Source: Deltaproteobacteria bacterium (GTDB taxonomy: Bacteria; Desulfobacterota; Desulfobaccia; Desulfobaccales; 0-14-0-80-60-11). From it: a stretch of 47,962 bases of DNA. The stretch covers positions 1 through 47,962 of the forward strand of contig VGSQ01000011.1 of the NCBI GenBank assembly GCA_016874975.1, given 5' to 3'. The notes beneath the pieces were generated by a model. That model was given only the letters and a program-made list of their open reading frames with translations, made no database searches and had not been told where the DNA came from. How positions within the stretch are numbered: position 1 is the stretch's first letter; every line of letters begins with the position of its first letter. This document shows positions 44,771 through 47,962 of the stretch, in pieces. The translations under genes and the position numbers were made by a program.

Positions 44771-45550
44771 CTAGCCCCCGCCGTTCAGGTGTCGCTCCAG
44801 ACGGCGTATCCAGCGGTAAACCTGTTCGCGGTAATAATAAAGCACGCCGGCCACCAGCAGGCAGAGGCCGATAAGGACCACAGACTCCCAATAATTGCCT
44901 TCATACACCTGAGCCCCCTGCAAAGTCAGCATCAGGGTGCCGGGGATGCGCCCCACCGTGACGATGACCACAAAGAGCCGGAAGGACATGGGACTCAGCC
45001 CCAGGATGAAGCAAAGGAGGTCCTTGGGAAAACCGGGAATAAGGAAAAAGATAAAGGATACCAGCGCCCCCTGGTGCTCCATCAGGAAGTCGAACTTATC
45101 CATGGTTTCCTGGGACACCATTTTTACCACGAAGGCTTTTTCCAGCCAGTGGCCCAGGCCGAAGGCGATGATGGAGCCGATAGTCAGGCCGATGGTGGAA
45201 TAGAGTAGACCCAAAGGCACCCCAAACAGAAAGCCGCCGATGAATCCCGTGGCTTCGCCGGGGATGGGCGCCAGCACCACCTGCAGGGTCTGGATGCTGA
45301 TGAAAATGACGGGGGCCCAGCCGCCGGTCTGCTCAATCCAGACCTTGATCATCTCTTTGTTGGTGACCACATCGTACCAACGGCAGACCTCCTCCCACCA
45401 GCCCACCCGGACGCAGATATACCAGGAGACGGCGATGACGGCGACAAAGGCCGACACCCAGAGGAAAATCAGGAGCCACAGACGGCTCCGGGCCGGGGGA
45501 GGGGGTGTTGGCGGCATCTCAGGGGGCGCCGGTTCGGGGGATCTTGACAT
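44771..45550 (-). CDS. TVP38/TMEM64-family (DedA-like) membrane protein
   Basis: This is a 259-residue inner-membrane protein of the SNARE-associated (PF09335) superfamily, with about six hydrophobic helices, the first at about 22-46. The central signature region has PGEATGFIGGFLFG followed by the LGLLYSTIGLTIGSIIAFG stretch and FLIPGFPKDLLCFILGL. Homologues are suspected to act as phospholipid or undecaprenyl-phosphate scramblases or transporters. The N-terminus is proline-rich (PPEMPPTPPPPA) and cytoplasmic. It is a single minus-strand gene, 53 bp from the hydrolase gene upstream in the same direction. Function by similarity only. Confidence 0.87.
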   Translation of the reverse strand: MSRSPEPAPPEMPPTPPPPARSRLWLLIFLWVSAFVAVIAVSWYICVRVGWWEEVCRWYDVVTNKEMIKVWIEQTGGWAPVIFISIQTLQVVLAPIPGEATGFIGGFLFGVPLGLLYSTIGLTIGSIIAFGLGHWLEKAFVVKMVSQETMDKFDFLMEHQGALVSFIFFLIPGFPKDLLCFILGLSPMSFRLFVVIVTVGRIPGTLMLTLQGAQVYEGNYWESVVLIGLCLLVAGVLYYYREQVYRWIRRLERHLNGGG

Positions 45551-45618
45551 GGTGGTGCAGAGAGTTCCTTTTCGTTACGATTTTATCATGGTTATGCGCA
45601 ATGTGGCGGAAAGAGGCC

Positions 45619-46653
45619 TCACTTCTTCTCCAACGTGCCGTCCGTCCCCAGGGTCTGGGCACATCCCTGGGACAGCCAGGCCAGGGCCTGCGGATCCCCC
45701 TTGAGATAGGCGTCCCAAAAGGCCGTGGTGGTCATGCGCACCAGGTCCCAGCGCCGGGACTCCCGCTCTCCGCCGCCGCCGGGCCGCCCCGGCCCCACGA
45801 AGGTGAAGTGGTCACCGTCCTTGAGGATCACCAGGTACTGGTCCGGGGCCGTGGTGTGGTCAAAGGGCAGACGGCGCTCCTCTCCCCTGGTGTCGGTTAT
45901 GGGACTGTGGTCCCGGGTCCCGGTGAGGTATAAGAGAGGGATGCGGATCCGGGAGAAGGCCCGGAGTCGGTGCTCCGGCTTCCCGGGCGCGGTGGGGCTC
46001 ATGACCACCCCGGCCCGGATGCGCCGGTCCGCCAGGGTGACTTCCCGGCCCAGGGGCAGGGTGAAAATCTGACCCGCCAGGGCCTGGACGGTGAAGGCCC
46101 CGAAGGAGTGGCCGGCGGCCCCCACGGCGTTCAGGTTGAGGCGGCCCTGAAAGCGAGGCTCGCTGTGGTTCAGGGCGGCCAGCCGATCCAGGGCGAAGCC
46201 CACGTCCCGAGGGCGGTTCAGGGCGTTCTCCGGTTTGGCCAGGGCCTGGCGCAGGGCCTGCATGGGTTGGGGGCTGCCCCGCCAGACCGCCTCATCGCTG
46301 CCCGGGTGTTGCAGATGCACGGCCGCATACCCGTGGCTGGCCCAATGGCTCCCCAGATAGGCATAGGTTTCCCGGGAGCCCCCCAGACCGTGGGACACCA
46401 CCACCACCGGAAAGGGGCCCGCCGCCTCCCGGGGCAGGTAGACCTTGACCGGCGCCTGCCGCCGGCGCCGGGCGTCGTTCCAGGTGAAGTGCAGAGCCTC
46501 GACGGCGTGGGGGCCCGGGGCCCGCTTATATTCACCCGGCGGCGCCGCCGTCTCCCCGGCGCTGCCGAAGCACGGGAGCAGGAGGGTTGCCAGGGCCGCC
46601 AGGAGAAGTGCCACACCTTTGCGCATTAGGCGTGATTGTAAAGAAAGGCCCAT
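45619..46653 (-). CDS. Exported alpha/beta hydrolase (chlorophyllase/PAF-AH-like)
   Basis: The protein is 344 residues with an N-terminal signal peptide (KGVALLLAALATLLLPCFGSA). The hydrolase domain has the oxyanion region VVVVSHGLGGSRETY and nucleophile elbow GHSFG (Ser183 by the longer start); a late aspartate and a histidine in DGDHFTF complete the likely catalytic triad. This resembles dienelactone hydrolase, chlorophyllase and platelet-activating factor acetylhydrolase-type enzymes, so an ester or lipid substrate in the periplasm is likely. Neither ATG 46653 nor ATG 46626 has a good ribosome site; I list the longer. A lipoprotein is unlikely, though a cysteine (PCFGS) lies near the cleavage site. 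Single gene. Confidence 0.8.
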   Translation of the reverse strand: MGLSLQSRLMRKGVALLLAALATLLLPCFGSAGETAAPPGEYKRAPGPHAVEALHFTWNDARRRRQAPVKVYLPREAAGPFPVVVVSHGLGGSRETYAYLGSHWASHGYAAVHLQHPGSDEAVWRGSPQPMQALRQALAKPENALNRPRDVGFALDRLAALNHSEPRFQGRLNLNAVGAAGHSFGAFTVQALAGQIFTLPLGREVTLADRRIRAGVVMSPTAPGKPEHRLRAFSRIRIPLLYLTGTRDHSPITDTRGEERRLPFDHTTAPDQYLVILKDGDHFTFVGPGRPGGGGERESRRWDLVRMTTTAFWDAYLKGDPQALAWLSQGCAQTLGTDGTLEKK

Positions 46654-46727
46654 TAAAAAAGCAAGACGGCGGCGCGAAAAAAAATCACCTGCAAGGGGGA
46701 GAGGAAACTCTCCACTCCCCCGCCCCG

Positions 46728-47336
46728 CTACACCTTGATCTTGACGCTGTTGCGGGCCTGTTTGCCCAGGGTGAGGAATTCCTGAAGCAGCTCCAGCGCC
46801 CCCAGCGCCAGACCTTTCACCTGCAGGTGGCGCTTCTTCAGGTAGGCGAAGAACCCCTCCATCTCTTCCCGCATCTGTTTGGCTTCGTAGAGATTGAGAT
46901 CGGCCTGGAGGCGCAGGCCCCGCAATCTGTCCGCCAGGAGGTGGAACTGGTTCAGTTCGTCGAAGAAACCCTTCAGATTGACGTAGGCCTCCACCACCCG
47001 GCGGCAGGAGTCCGGGTCCAGGAGCCCCAGGGTGTGGGCGGAGAAGTCGTAGACGCTGAAATAGTGTTGGGAGGCCTGGAAGACCCCGGCAAAGGCCAGG
47101 GAGTCGTGGTCCTCGGCCTTCTCCAGACGCTCCCCCAACACTGCCTGATAGGCCTGCCAGACCTGGTTGAGCTCGGCGTGCAGGGCGGCGAAGAGGTTGA
47201 GGAGCTTCCTGGCCTCCCCTTCGGCCGCGGCCTGCCGGCCCAGGCGGAGGTAGGCCCGGCCCACCGCCCGGCCTCCCAGCACCGCCCCCAGCAGCGCCCC
47301 TATCAGGCCGATGGCAAGATCCAGCAGGATGTCCAT
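46728..47336 (-). CDS. Membrane-anchored helical protein of unknown function
   Basis: The 202-residue protein has one N-terminal transmembrane helix (about 5-28, LAIGLIGALLGAVLGGRAVG). The rest is a mostly alpha-helical domain with an HAELNQVWQAYQ stretch and a KKRHLQVKG tail. I do not recognise the family. AGGAG lies before ATG 47336. The composition, one anchor and long amphipathic helices suggest a scaffold or sensor at the inner membrane facing the cytoplasm, which is inference. No obvious operon partner; the repeat copy 2 lies just upstream. Confidence 0.6.
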   Translation of the reverse strand: MDILLDLAIGLIGALLGAVLGGRAVGRAYLRLGRQAAAEGEARKLLNLFAALHAELNQVWQAYQAVLGERLEKAEDHDSLAFAGVFQASQHYFSVYDFSAHTLGLLDPDSCRRVVEAYVNLKGFFDELNQFHLLADRLRGLRLQADLNLYEAKQMREEMEGFFAYLKKRHLQVKGLALGALELLQEFLTLGKQARNSVKIKV

Positions 47337-47350
47337 GCCCGGGCTCCTAT

Positions 47351-47389
47351 CTTGAAAAGTCCTTCCGTAGGGTGAGTCTTACGCACCAT
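47351..47389. repeat. Dispersed repeat copy 2 (GTAGGGTG...CGCACCAT)
   Basis: Second copy of the element described at 44685-44724, in the same orientation and likewise just upstream of a minus-strand gene. Next to it, GGCGGGCAGGGACGCCCGCC (47402-47421) is another inverted repeat of a type often found between genes. Confidence 0.65.
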
Positions 47390-47544
47390 TGCCTGGGCCT
47401 GGCGGCGGGCAGGGACGCCCGCCCCACCGGCCTTTTCATGTGTTATGGGTGGGCCATCGGCCCATGCGCGACTGTTAGGAAAAGTTTGCTGTGGGGGAGG
47501 GGGCCAAGGGTCACAGACCCTCCCCCCACCACGAGTTCCCCTCG

Positions 47545-47962
47545 TCAGCCCTGCCGCTGGGCGTGCTCCACCTTCATGCAGCGGTCCATGACCACCGCCA
47601 GGCCCGCGCCCCGGGCCCTGGCGGCGCTTTCCGGCTCGGCCAGACCCAGTTGCATCCACACCACCTTGGCGCCCACGGCGATGGCTTCCTCCACGATGGC
47701 GGGGATGGCCTCCACTTGGCGGAAGATATCCACAATATCGACCGGGAAGGGGATATCCTTGAGGCTGGGGTAACATTTTTCCCCCAGCACTTCGTTTTGC
47801 CCGGGATTGACGGGCACGATGCGGTAGCCGCGGCTCTGCAGATAGGCCGCCACCTGGTGGCTGGGGCGATCCGGCTTGGCGGAGATGCCCACCACCGCGA
47901 CGACGTGATGGTCTTTGAGGATGGCGGAAATTTCCGCGGGCGTGGCGTTCAGTTCCGGGGTG
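47545..47962 (-). CDS. CoA-binding protein (YccU-like), 5' end outside window
   Basis: This is a small single-domain Rossmann-fold protein of the CoA_binding_2 family. It shows VVAVVGISAKPDRPSH, VAAYLQSRGYRIVPVNPGQ, VDIVDIFRQVEAIP and VWMQLGL, the familiar run of motifs. The usual length is about 130-145 residues, and 139 codons are present up to the window edge, so only the first residues may be missing. The GTG at 47893-47895 inside the motif is not the start. Homologues bind CoA or acyl-CoA and their role is unknown. The last residues, MDRCMKVEHAQRQG, match the family's conserved C-terminus. Confidence 0.88.
   Translation of the reverse strand, partial: TPELNATPAEISAILKDHHVVAVVGISAKPDRPSHQVAAYLQSRGYRIVPVNPGQNEVLGEKCYPSLKDIPFPVDIVDIFRQVEAIPAIVEEAIAVGAKVVWMQLGLAEPESAARARGAGLAVVMDRCMKVEHAQRQG

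Overview
The window is a high-GC chromosomal segment, dense in genes, from what looks like an anaerobic deltaproteobacterial (Desulfobacterota) organism. I base this on the gene mix: a tungsten-type aldehyde ferredoxin oxidoreductase with its own polyferredoxin, an ADP-forming acyl-CoA synthetase fused to a GNAT domain, a hexulose-phosphate synthase fused to an RraA-like domain, and a complete Gram-negative envelope gene set (RND pump, TamA/TamB, MscS). No rRNA, tRNA or CRISPR array was seen. The taxonomic placement is inference.

Layout. 1-1.04 kb: 3' end of RNase R. 1.2-2.9 kb: an AT-rich restriction-modification pair (PD-(D/E)XK endonuclease and D12-class adenine methylase, convergent). 3.0-3.6 kb: a zinc-ribbon protein with a clear terminator. 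3.9-5.9 kb: hxlB and an hxlA-rraA fusion (ribulose monophosphate branch). 5.9-8.2 kb: a scarred stretch with an orphan antitoxin, an AT-rich AbiGi-family gene, a broken cysteine-rich gene with an in-frame TGA, a small zinc protein and a transposase relic. 8.3-13.7 kb: sugar catabolism (class II aldolase, glycogen phosphorylase, a dead phosphofructokinase 3' end, pyruvate kinase). 13.8-19.0 kb: cupin, acyl-CoA synthetase/GNAT, polyferredoxin and AOR. 19.16-19.37 kb: a small MITE-like element. 19.5-25.3 kb: a three-gene RND efflux operon. 25.4-27.3 kb: V4R sensor plus class III nucleotidyl cyclase. 27.6-28.2 kb: broken transposase. 28.3-34.6 kb: BamE-like lipoprotein, TamA, TamB. 34.7-38.4 kb (minus): MscS-type channel and an AmgK-like sugar kinase. 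38.5-41.6 kb: NitT/TauT-type ABC transporter. 41.7-47.96 kb: SDR, an unknown protein with an O-methyltransferase, a TVP38 membrane protein, an alpha/beta hydrolase, a membrane-anchored unknown protein and a CoA-binding protein cut by the window end.

How the genes fit together (inference): glycogen phosphorylase, aldolase and pyruvate kinase suggest breakdown of stored glycogen to pyruvate. The ADP-forming synthetase would then recover ATP from acetyl-CoA, while AOR and its ferredoxin interconvert aldehydes and acids. HPS/PHI would link fructose-6-phosphate to ribulose-5-phosphate. Horizontal-transfer scars (two transposase relics, a MITE-like element, two AT-rich defence modules, three eroded genes) lie at the boundaries of these conserved blocks.
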